From NCBI GenBank assembly GCA_947179485.1, contig OX359245.1:29003067-29067066 (forward strand): DNA of 64,000 nucleotides, given 5' to 3'. Positions within the stretch are counted from its first letter, which is position 1. Each line of letters begins with the position of its first letter. This stretch comes from Allacma fusca. Its lineage: Eukaryota > Arthropoda > Collembola > Symphypleona > Sminthuridae. Of this stretch, positions 45,350 to 56,730 are shown one piece after another. The notes beneath the pieces are model-generated. The model had not been told where the DNA came from. It did not search any database and saw only the letters and a program-made list of their open reading frames with translations. The position numbers and the translations under genes were made by a program.

Positions 45350-45571
45350 GTCTGGGGTTTCAATGACAAAGTAGAATTCCCTTCATCTTAATTAAAATCC
45401 TGATTTATGAGCCATGCAAAAAATACTAGACAAAAAGAAGTAAGGAAGAGTTCACATGGGATAGTGCAAATCTATGTTGAATGCAAAGTACCCATGGTAA
45501 GTAATTAGAACCATGTGAATTCTGGTTTCACATTTTCTGCTACACATTTTTTCCGCCAGGCTATGTAACGT

Positions 45572-45967
45572 CAGGGGTCGGATTTATGTGGGAAGACGGG
45601 AAGAATCTTCCCAGGGAAAAAAAAATTTCAGCAGGGAAATTTTCAAACGGGATTGCAAACAGGGATTTTCAAATCTGTTGACCTTTTTTTTGGCAGGGAT
45701 TTTCGAAATTGTTGAGGTCTTTAATTGAAAACAATTTTGTCAGCAGGGATTTCCAAAATTGTTGAGGTGATTTACGAAAATTATTTTTTGTCAGCAGGGA
45801 TTTTCAAATTTGTTGGCCTTTTTTCAGCAGGGATTTTTGAATTTGTTGGGGTGTATTACGAAAATTATTTTGTCAACAGGGAGTTTTAAACTTGCTTCGA
45901 ACAGGGACATCATGACCAGCAGGGAAAATGAAAAAAATCTTCCAGGGAGATTTACAAAAATCCGACC
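45572..45967. mobile_element. repeat element with CAGCAGGGATTTT tandem units
   Basis: It starts CAGGGGTCGGATTTATG, and the inverse of that (caaaaatccgacc) is at the right end, which lacks its last bases. Inside, five or six direct tandem units of about 30-60 bp begin gcagggattttc and continue with ttgttgaggt or a cgaaaattattttgtcag extension. Unlike its neighbours, the repeats are mostly in one orientation. Confidence 0.6.
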
Positions 45968-48900
45968 GATAATCTGATGCAGTTTTCCCGTTTCCGTCCC
46001 GGTAGTGCAAACGGGACATTTTCGGGGTGCCGGTAACGTCCCGTTCCGATACCGTTACCGATACCGTCGGTATTCCCGTCCCGATAAGAACTAGTTCAAA
46101 TATCATAGTTGCAAATAGTTGAATTTTTAAATCCAATTATTAAATCATGTAGTGAATTTTAGAGTAATTAGTTTCTCCTAATCCCTTTAATTTGATACGA
46201 ATTGGGGTTTACAGCTCGTTTTACTAATTTAAAAAAATACTTTTTCAATCTTCAAATACTTAGAAGGATTATAGATATTTGTAGTCGTGTGTGGTAGGTT
46301 TTTACTCTTACTCGTACGATGATTTAACAACAAATTTTGTCATTTATAATCACTAATTAGACCCACATTAGTAAACTTCCTAAAAATAGCCCTGCTGTCT
46401 TTGCAGGTACATGCAGATTTTGCAAACCTAGAATTAATTGTAGTGACCGACAAAATCGCTTGAAACTTTGGAATTTCGTGCTGATCACACGTCCAAAGTT
46501 TCACTACAGCTCACTAGATTTTCGAATTCTTAAAAGTTTTAATATTTGACACATCACTAGGCTAAGAATTGTGAGCAGCACAGATGTTTCAAAATTTGAT
46601 ATGACAAGGGTTAACATTTGGGGTTGTGTGCATAATAGGGTGTAATGGATAAAGTCATGTAGCAGAATCTATAATATTTCGCGAATTTCTTTTTTATCGA
46701 ATTGAAAGCGTCGTAAGAATTTGTATTTCCTGTGCCAAGAACGTTTATGATTAGTGAACTTTAAGCTTTTAACTCCATCGGTGGTTTTGACATGAACTTG
46801 CTGCGAGCGATTGTAATGTTACGATACATTTATGTATGCCATATTCACAATGGAGTTTATAAAATTTGTATAATAATTATAAAGTGGGTATGCGTCTGGG
46901 ATATTTCAGAGTCTCATGATCGATTCGATCACAATGGAATGAAAATTCCAGGACGAATGGGTGTGATTTAGTCTTTGGAAAAGTTTGATATCGAATTTTT
47001 ACTAACAACCCGAAACAAGCCGATGTGTGGGATCCGAAATTGCGTAAGTTCCAAAATTATTACAAACTGTTATTTGTAGAACTGTAGGGCTTCAACGGTT
47101 GTGAATTACATTAATTGTACTTACTGTTGGCAATTTTTAAAATGCAAGCCATTTTGTGCACTTTGAGCAGGCCTGGTGTGGCATTTTGAGCACTTTAAAA
47201 CAATTTGGTCTTGGTATAGAGGATTTTACCAGAGCATTTTCAAAATTCAACGCTACTTGTAATTTATTGTGCCTGAAAGCATTCATCGTAATTTAACAGT
47301 CAACGTGCTTTCTGTTTGAAGGTAAATTGCTTGAAGTCTCCTACGAAGCAGTTTTCGATGCGGGAATCCCCGTAGAAAAACTTCGGGGTACGAATACCGG
47401 AGTTTTTGTGGGTGTGTCAGATGTAGATGCGGGTGCGATTGCGTTCAGAAGTGGAAAACTCAACAACCTCTATGGTTTGGCGGGACACGCATTTGCCATG
47501 ATGGCAAACCGAATATCCTTTATCTTTGGCTTACAAGGACCCAGTTATGTTTGTGATGCTGCCTGTGCCACTTCTGCTATTGCAATCCAGGAAGCTACGA
47601 ACGCAATCAGAATGGGACTCTGTGACTCAGCAATTGTAGCTGGAGCCTGCACCAGACACGACCCGGTCTCATCTAAAATATTTTTTACCTCTGACATGCT
47701 TTCAGTTGATGGGAAGTGCATCGTGTTTGATAACTCCGCCGATGGCTACGTTAGAGCAGAAGCCGTGGTAGCTATTTACATTTGCAAAAAGCAAGTTGCC
47801 AAAAGAGCCTACGCTACTTTAGTCCATTCCGTAATAAATAATGATGGATACAAAGAGCAAGGAATTACATTCCCTTCTGGAGACATGCAAGCCCGAGCAG
47901 CCCAGAAGGTTTACGATGACGTAGGGCTAAATCCCCACGAGGTGGAATACGTCGAAGCCCATGGGACCGGGACAAAAGTTGGGGACCCCCAAGAAGTAGG
48001 CGCAATCGCGAAAATATTCTGTCAGGATCGACCAACACCATTGCTGATAGGCTCCGTTAAGAGTAACATGGGGCATTCAGAACCAGTAGCAGGTTATAAC
48101 TAATGCAGAATTTCATCCAGAATTTTCAAACAGCAAACTGCGTCGATACACTTGATCCAAACATCTGGTGTTTCTAATTATACAATTCTGTTACTTCTAG
48201 GACTATGCGTAATCACAAAATGGATTCTTTCACATTGCGCGGGCATAATACCAGCAAATTTGCACTACAAAAGCCCCAATCTGAACATTCCAGCGATAGT
48301 AGACGGAAGAATTAAAGTCGTTGACAAGAATCAGCCTTTCAAGGCAAAATACGTGGGGATCAATTCATCAGGATTCGGAGGAACCAATGTTCATATACTA
48401 CTGAAATTCGATCAGCAAGACCAGATACTCCAAAATGATTGGATCCCTTCCATCCCACTAATCATCCTATGTTCAGGCCGAACTGAGGAGGCTGTTGAAT
48501 TTTACTTGCAGAAAGCATTAGCACACCAACAAAATCAACATTTCGTCCACCTGCTTCACGAGTTATCGAAATCCTCTATCCAAAGACACGTATTTCGCGG
48601 ATATGTTGTCGTTACTCCATCAAAAGAGGTTATTGCATCGGAACAAAATGACATGAAGGATTCCGTTTGGTTTATTTTCACTGGCACTGGGAGCCAATGG
48701 TTCGGGGTGTACAAGGACATACGTAAATTTGGTGTTTTCAAACGTTCGATAATGCAAACTCCGATGATTATCTTTCAAAATCCGACTTTTGCTTGCAAGA
48801 TGTTCTGGAACGAGCGGACCCCCTGACGTTTGGCGATTTAAAAGTTTCTTGGGTGACAATCACCGCAGTTCAAATTGCGTTGGTGGATTTGCTGAAATCT

Positions 48901-48976
48901 GTGGGTATCAAACCCAACGGTATTGTCGGACATTCAGCCGGTGAGGTTGCTGCAGGGTATGCTGATGGTTGCTTAA

Positions 48977-50469
48977 GGAGTATGCATATATTACGTTTCA
49001 TTTTTTTACGATTTTTGGACCCTACCCTCCCTATCGTCATCCTAAAGTCATTTTTCCGTGACCCCCCCTCCCCTGTAAACGTCATCAAAGAAAAAAACAG
49101 ACAGAAACTACTTAACCGATTTCATTCAATTTTTTTATCATTGTTTGTGTCGAAAACTCGTAAGAGTTAGTTATTGATTGAAATCGGTTGGCGATTTCGT
49201 GCGAAAAGCATAAATTTTGAAGGAAGAAAAGAGAAATAATAAAAAAAGACCAACAATTGATTACCTGCGGGGAAACTAGAGATCGTGGCCATAATAATTT
49301 GGTTTTCCGTTCGCGGACAAACGAACAATTGGTGTTTTTGCAAAGAGCCTATTATTATTAAAAATAAACTTTTAACGTCGGTAGTATAGTCAAATTCGCT
49401 CTGATTCCAGTCAGCCATATTTCCCATAATTTCCATCGGTAAGTCCAACGAATACTTCTCTACACATGCTTTCTAAAACAACATTTTATAATTTTGAGCA
49501 ACATATTCAATGCTTTTCGAGATGTTTTCTAACGAACTTCTATGAGCAGCTCTTTTTTGGGATTCAAATGCAACAAAATACAAATACATAGTAATTGCAT
49601 ATATGGTAGGTTTGTCTTACAAGGTTGTCTTGAATGTTCGGGCAGTAGTAGACAGACAGGTGATAGTTTTCAGACATTTAGCATGACAAACCGCCAAATT
49701 TATCAGATATGTAAATCAATGGTTACAAATTAGAACTCCGGAAACATGCTGCTTAAAGAGCACAGCAGCCGGGACAAAGTTCGGTATTACATTTTTGACC
49801 AAGTTATGCTTCGCCAGGGACTAACTGGGATGACAACGAATTATTTGCAAATCATTGAGATTTAGTACTTTAGGCACACCAAATTAATTTTGGCCAACAG
49901 TTTGTCTAAAATATATTTTGTCGCCAATCTTGACTAATGTTTTGAGGATTTCCAGGATCACAAGTTTGGTGTGATTGCGGTGATTACAAGAATAATTCTA
50001 AAATGCGTGACACATGCTGTCTTCTTTTATTTCAAAACTTCCTGTAATGTTTCCAGCATGTTCACAGTTGACACTGTCAGCACTTGTAGTATTGTTAGGG
50101 CCAAGGGCGACAGTAACTGGAATCGTGAGAATGAAATATTTGCAAAACATACTGAGATTGACGAACGTGATTTTGTAACCATTCGTATATAAGCCAAGAT
50201 TTTTTGGAATGCTCATGGTTGTCAGAGATTTCAAATAATGTATGACTTACGTGTGTATATAAAATGTATCAGTTGTCTTTCAGCAATAAAAGTTTGCTAC
50301 AAAAACACTGAGTCTGACAATTATCCCTGTTAATACCTCATATTTTTCTGAGAATAGGTGAAACATCATCAGCAAGGTTACCCCCACCCTCCCCCTGGTA
50401 TACACAAAATCATCAGCTTCAAGACCCCCTCCCTCCCCCAAAAGTGAAACGTAATATGTGCACACTCCC
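48977..50469. mobile_element. piggyBac-like non-autonomous element inside a FAS-like exon
   Basis: TTAA flanks both sides (48973-48976, 50470-50473). The ends are inverted repeats GGAGTATGCATATATTACG and, from the right, GGGAGTGTGCACATATTACG. Subterminal ccctccc-rich segments mirror each other. There is no transposase ORF. A TTAA duplication is the hallmark of piggyBac. With the element and one TTAA taken out, the flanking codons join in frame as GCL-THQETIL of the acyltransferase domain, so the insertion is precise. Confidence 0.85.
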
Positions 50470-53400
50470 TTAACACACCAGGAGACCATTTTAATATCGC
50501 TAGCCCGAGCCCGCTCATTCTTAGAAACGGATTTACCACCAGGGACAGTAGCCTCGGTGGGTCTTACTTGGGAAGAGGCTCATAGAATATGCCCACCAGG
50601 GATTTACCCAGCTGTGTACAACGCCAAGGAAAATGTTACAATTGCGGGCCCACCCGAACTTTTACAGTCATTTACGACGGAGTTAAAGGGAAAGGGTGTA
50701 TTTGTAAAAGAAATTCGTTCCGCATTTCGTGGCTATCATTCTCCTTTGGTTCAAGGTTCAGGGGAGCTAGCCCGAAAACTAATTGGGGAGATCATATGTG
50801 ACCGAAGACCTCGATCTGAAAGATGGCTCAGCTCATCGGTGCCTGAGGCACTTTGGGGTACTGACGCTGTGAAGTACTCATCAGCCGAATATTATGTAAA
50901 TAATTGTCTCAATCCTGTTTACTTTTATCCCGCATTGCTACACATACCCGACAAATCTATTGTTTTGGAGCTTGCTCCACATTGTTTGTTGCTTCCAATT
51001 CTTAAACGATCCATCCCAGGAAATTGTATTTCCTTGGGTCTGATACACGCTAAGTCGGCAGACAATTGTGAATACTTTTTGAAAACAATTGGTACCTGTT
51101 ACCTTCACGGTATTGATGTTGACGTTGGGGAGCTATACGAACCAGTCCAGTTTCCTGTGAGTTCCAGAACACCTAATATAAGTTCCATGGTTAAATGGGA
51201 TCATAGGGACTCCTGGCATGTCCCACAGAGTAGCCAGGTGAGCTTTAAAAGCAATTGTCCATGTATGCAATAAAGTAAAATAAATAATTAATATAAATTA
51301 CATTTACTTGAAGGAAATAAATTTACAAAGCGGAATCACTTATAACATCAACATGCTCCTGGAATCCGAGAGGTTTTTCAAAGATCACCATATAAACGGG
51401 AAAATTGTATTTCCTGCAACTGGCTAACTCTGGCTCGTTTGGAATTTTTTTTCTTCGAAGAAATCATTAGATTTTGAGAGTTGTCCTGTAGTGTTCGCAA
51501 ATATCTGATTCGAGCGATTTACAACTATATTAAAGGATGATGAAACTAAGTTTTTAGTCCATATTCTGAATAAAACCGGTAAATTTGAGGTTATCGAATC
51601 GGATATGGTCGTTTGCACAGGTGATGTCCGAGGTGTGGAACGGGAAAACGATGCTAAAATATATGGCAAAGAAGATCTCGATACAAATGATATGTCTGGA
51701 CAGTATCTGATTAAAGCAGATTTCTACAAAGAGATTCATCTTCGCGGTTGGGGTCATGTCGGACATTTTCAAGGTATTCAAGACATAAATACGGACATAA
51801 ATTGGGCAAACGTTTTGTGGACAGGCCATTGGGTGAGCTTTTTGGATTCTTTGCTACAGACGAGGCTCCTCACTCACAACACTCGTGAGTTATTTGTACC
51901 AGTTGGATTTAAAAAAATGATCATTGACCCATGTGAGGTATTGACACAAATAAACGTAAATCCGTGCGCAAATGTGGAGATGAGCAAAATTTACGATACA
52001 GTTTCATGCACTGGACTGGAAATCGAGGGTATGATTTTTGCAAAATTACACCAAAGGAATATCCAAGCTTTGCCGACCATGACGGAACACATTTTTACTC
52101 CTTATTTCGGTTCAGAAATTCAGCTATGGGATGAACAGAGTTCTGTTGAAAAATGTGTAGAAATTGCTGCCGAGAACTCCCTAGGGTCCAAATTTGTATT
52201 TACAGAGATCCTGCAAAATGCTGATAATATTATCTGCAATTTGGTTGTGAGACAATGTAGGCTTTTGCTGTTTTCGTCTTCGTTTGAAATTTACACTGCG
52301 AACGAAACTAATGAAAACCTTGACGAGTCAATACTTCAGGAATGTGGGTCCAAGGTTATTACCGTAAAAGATGTAATACCGAAGCCAGCTAACAATCTCG
52401 TATTTGTGGATAACGAGCACCATCTGTCCCTAGCTAAAAACATTTTACTTCCTAATGGATTTATCATGTACAAAACCAAAATGATTTCTGAAATATCGGA
52501 GTTGACGGTCGTGGCCAGATACCAAATTCAGTCTGCAGAAAGCAGTCAATGGGTGATACTGTTTCGGAAATTAGTGGATTTGACCAAGCCAAAACTGTCG
52601 ATTGTATTACTGGATCCCGTCGATTTCAATCACTTCGATTGGGTACTTGAAGTACAAAAGTCCTTAAAAGTCATAGAGAGCATTGACCGACTGATTTTAG
52701 TATCGAAGTCTGCACTTTCTGGAATAAACGGATTCGTTAAATGTTTGGTAACGGAAGTAAGTTCGGAAAAAGTCCGATGCTTCCAAACTATTGACTCAAT
52801 TCAAGTAGACTTTGAGAACCCTTCAGTGTTTACAAGAACAATTGAAGAAGGATCTCGTATACAATATTTACAAAGACGAATCCTGGGGATACTTTTACAA
52901 TCAATTCATATCATATGAGAATTTACGAAAGTCCAGGAATTCCTCGTTTTTCTATGCAAATACCCTGAGATCTATCCAGTTTGAGTTGGATCAAAAGTCC
53001 TTTCAAAAATTCAAGCAAATCGTTCGTGGAAGTTTTTTATACTTCACTAAATTTTAAAGATGCGACACAATCAAACGGTTCTTTGAACCAGATCAATATA
53101 ACAAGTGAGCTCGCAAATGACTGTTTCCTGGAATTAGAATTTTCGGGAACATATAAAGGAAGCAGAGTTTTTGGCATGGGCTCATCAAGACATTTAGCCT
53201 CAAATATTGACCCAACGATGGTTACGTTTTGGGACATTCCTGACAAGTGGACATTTGCCGAAGCTGCGACTATTCCAATGGCGTACGTAACTGCCTACCT
53301 GGCCCTGTTGATTCGTGGGAACTTAAAACCCCTCGAGACGATTCTAATTCATGGAGGAGCTAATGGAGTTGGTGAAGCAGCAATTTCCATTGCATTGAGT

Positions 53401-54924
53401 ATGAACTGCAAGGTATTTACAACTGTAAACAGCAAGGCGGAAAGAAATTTTCTTAAGTTACGATTTCCAAGCTTGACTGTTGAAAACTTTCCTGAATCTG
53501 AAAACCGAGCCAATTTCCTTCGTCATATTAAAACCCATACCAAAGGCCTGGGAGTTAATTTGGTTTTAAATAATTGTGCAGGAAAGACTCTTTTTAAACC
53601 GTCCCTTGAGTGTTTAAGCAGAGGTGGCCGCTTTCTTCAGGTAGGAAGATTCGACTTAGTCAACGACACAAATATCGGCTTAAATGTACATCTAAAGGGG
53701 GCCCGTATCGATGAAATTGTACTAGACGAAATCGTTAGTGTAGAAGAATCCAAAGATCTATATGCTTTAAAATGTCTCATGGATGATGGCATCAAATCTG
53801 GTGTAGTTCAGCCAATTAATTCAACGGTGTTCAAATACGACCAGCTTGAGGAAGCGTTTCAATTCGTAACTCACGTGAAACGCGTTGGCAAGATTTTACT
53901 TCAAATGAGAGACGATTAAACCGTTCCTGTGGAAATTCCAGTCTTCCAACGTACACATTTCTATGCTCATAAAGCCTACATTATAATTGGTGGACTTGGT
54001 GGCATGGGGTTTGAGCTAGCTGAATGGATGGTTAATAGGGGAGCCAGGAATATAATTCTAGTTTCTCGAACCGGCCAAATAACCACGTACCATCAATACC
54101 GAATGCGAATTTGGGAAAACCAAGGCGCAAAAATCATCGTACACCAGGGGGACGCCTCACATTTGGACGGAGCTCGGAAAATACTTATCGAGGCTACAAT
54201 CTCAGGACAAATTGGAGGAATTTTTAATGCCGCAGTTGTTTTGAATGATGCCGCTTTTGCTAATCAAACACCAGAAAGTTTCCATGATGCGGCGAACTGC
54301 AAAGCCTTTTCAACGATTAATCTTGATGAACTCTCCAAATCGTTGGCAAAAGAACTGGATTATTTTGTGGTTTTTTCGACAGTGGTATCAGCCTGGGGTA
54401 ATCAGGGATAAACTAACTACGGATACGCAAATTCTGTTATGGAGCGTGTCTGCGATCAGAGATTTGCGCAAGGGCTACCAGCTCTAGCGATCCAATGGGG
54501 AGCAATTGCAGATGTTGGGGTGCTACAACGTCTAATTGACGGAGGCTTTGTGAAGGCTAGGGGGCTGGCAGGGTTGATTTCCCAGAAAATCAAATCGTGT
54601 TTCGAAACTCTGGATGTTTATCTTTAACAAGACCGACCGGTTGTGTCATCATTTTTGAGGGAAATTCAAGAAACGGAAAACGTATCCTCGGGTAAAAAGT
54701 CGTTAGTAGAAATTGTGGCAAGCATTCTAGGAATTAAAGACGCCTCGAAAGTTAACCATGGAATCACCTTAACCGAACTGGGTATGGACTCACTAATGGT
54801 ATCTGAGCTTTCACAAGTGTTTTCGTCACACCTAATTACTTCAGTGCTCAAGCAGTCCTACGATCAGCTGACGTTTGAAAAGCTCGCTGAAATCGAACGT
54901 GAAGCCGAGGGAAATTCTAAATGA

Positions 54925-56635
54925 TTGCATTCATCCGTAGGTTCATTTTACATGGACAAGATTCGAGAAATCAAAACTTTCGGGACTAATAATTTAGGAG
55001 GAAATTTACTTAGTGGAACAGTTGCCTTTGAAGTATTTGTTAAGTTTTGAGTCTGTATAAGCTTTGACTTAAAATTTAAATTAATGATTTAATCTGCATC
55101 CATTTCATTTGTTCAAACTGATTCATCTTTGAGTTTCACCAAAAATAATTACATGCGTTTGTATTAAAAATACATTTATAAAAAAATATTGTAATGCATA
55201 TAACAAGTTTATTTATGACGTTATTTATGACGACATAAAATTTATGACGATGTAGTAATTAAATCGTATTTTCCTAGCTCTAGACCACTCTAACAGAGGA
55301 GTCAGAATTGTAACAGATAAAATATTGGTTTTTTGTAATAAATATTGAAATGGTTGGTTTCATAATTTAATTTGTTTTTCACATTTTAAGTATTTGTTTG
55401 CATCTTTTATCCGTAGTATTAGTTCATAAAATTATGCATTTCAATTCGCTACATAGTGTGATTTAGTGTGCAAAATTTGTAGGTACAGCTGAAGCTACTG
55501 TATATCGGACAACCGGGCGAATATTCCCAAAATACAAAATCTACTTTTAAGATCATATTTGTCGGGAAAATGTCATGGGATATCCAAGGGGAGATTCTGA
55601 AAATATTTTTGTGTCAAGAATTGTAGTTGAGCTCTAAACTTTAGGGAAATGTTAAAAGAAATTTGTCAATCGAACGCAAGGAAGAAGGACTGGAAAAGTA
55701 AAAAATTAAAAGTCAACAACGTGTGGCAGGTTTATTTTCAAAATTGAAAAACAATCACTTCCTTTAGTTAAGCCTCAAATTTTGAACATGTGGCGGAAGT
55801 TCTTGACCTTGGCTAATATAATATTTGATTCTAAGGATTCTTCTTTATATGTTGTTATTATTCCTCGAAACACGTCTGAATTATTTTCGTTTTCAATTCA
55901 GTTGCTCGAACATACAAATAAATTTCCAATGAACTTAATATGATAAAATGTTTTACATGCTAATATATGAATACAAAAGTCACCGATACTCCAGAATGGG
56001 AGGCTGTGCGTAGGGTGGCGTCAGCTGCGGTTTTCACAGTAAGATGCGGGGGGTAACGCCTGTTGGTCGTAGTGTTTAGGAATGCCATTGATTACCATCA
56101 TTGAATAAAAATTTCCAAACTTCAAGATTGTTTTGTCAAACACTACCTGACCGCTTTCAATCAAGTACGCAATCAGTGTTAGTGCTGACGATTGTAATGT
56201 CTGCAAAACGTTTCACTAAAATCTGTCAAGTAGTTTTGGAGTTAACAGTCATTCAATTTGAACTTCAGTTGAATTATACTAGCGTGAAAATTATCATTGG
56301 GTTTACCAAGGCAATGTCGCATGATTTCCTGGGAGTTGATAACAATGGTAATGTGTAGCACACTATTAGAGTACAATTTTACAGAGCCAAGAGAGAAGTT
56401 CAGTAAAAATGGAATAGCAGAATCATGGCATTATTTGCAAAGTAGTTTGGGAATGATTGTAAATATCTCCGTATAGTTCATGCTGGAAAAGTTTAGTAAA
56501 AATATTCATACAACGGTTTAAAACGGAAACGTCAGAATAAAATATTGTTCATTTGTAGCTTGTACTTTGAGTGTACCAGGGTTTTGTGGGCAAAAATTTG
56601 GTGAGGATTTCCTGAATAATCATAATTGAATTGTA
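54925..56635. other. 3' flank of the FAS-like gene, nothing else recognised
   Basis: AT-rich. Candidate polyadenylation words (aataaa at about 55338) occur, but no thioesterase-like coding sequence was found on either strand. Confidence 0.45.
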
Positions 56636-56725
56636 TGGTGCTTCGCTACTTAGTGCATCAGCACAACGTGCTGATCAAATATGATTTTTATAATTTGATT
56701 ATAATTTGTATATAGCTCAGTTATA
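56636..56725. repeat. short dispersed repeat, copy A
   Basis: gtatggtgcttc ... atcagcac-acgtgctgatcaaatatgattttt recurs at 59815-59905 in the same orientation. The cagcacaacgtgctg core is a small palindrome. Confidence 0.65.
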
Positions 56726-56730
56726 CTTCG

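Larger units (their letters stand above)
43342..46093. mobile_element. hAT-like element, CGGTACCG motif arms, in FAS-like intron 1, with three nested elements
   Basis: The ends tagtgtttcttatcg and the inverse of tagttcttatcg are flanked by gtacaaat (43334-43341) and gttcaaat (46094-46101), an 8-bp duplication with one mismatch. Arms about 43370-43580 and 45980-46085 carry ggtaccgttccgatacc-type words, mirrored. The 2.75-kb length is mostly due to separate elements inserted at 43787, 44829 and 45572. Confidence 0.75.
42991..54924 (+). pseudogene. animal-type fatty acid synthase-like gene, multiply disrupted
   Basis: Exons recognised: 42991-43114, 46910-47043, 47322-48092, 48201-51237 (split by a transposon at 48977-50469) and 51314-54924. 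Domain order is KS, AT, DH, ER, KR, ACP. KS keeps Cys in DAACATS (about 47564), EAHGTGT and KSNMGH; AT keeps GHSAGE (Ser about 48934); DH keeps HxxxGxxxxP (HHINGKIVFP); ER has GGANGVGEAA; KR has GGLGGMG and YGYAN; ACP has Ser in LGMDSLM (about 54790). It ends after ACP with no thioesterase. Lesions: TAG 46969, frameshift near 47005, frameshift near 48745, the insertion, TAA 51425, TGA 51506, frameshifts near 52870 and 52980, TAA at 53917, 54409 and 54625. Some stops replace well-conserved residues (Gln before TNYG, Tyr after PATG). The splice sites flanking the exons match in phase. A multidomain polyketide synthase has the same order, but the motifs read as animal FAS. The lesions make normal synthesis of the protein implausible. 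Confidence 0.88.

Noticed and set aside
48977..50481. The insertion in the acyltransferase exon being a normal intron
   Set aside because: The possible donor GTATGC at 48980 and the acceptor CAG at 50481 do not preserve the reading frame, while removal at the TTAA borders does; the ends are inverted repeats.
42991..54924. FAS-like locus as a functional gene with unusual splicing, editing or stop read-through
   Set aside because: Stops of all three kinds, several frameshifts inside conserved domains and a transposon in an exon cannot be explained together by splicing or recoding.
42991..54924. Horizontally acquired bacterial or fungal polyketide synthase
   Set aside because: The gene has spliceosomal introns, an arthropod-type core promoter, and motifs in KS, ER and ACP that read as animal fatty acid synthase. 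No sign of foreign composition was seen.
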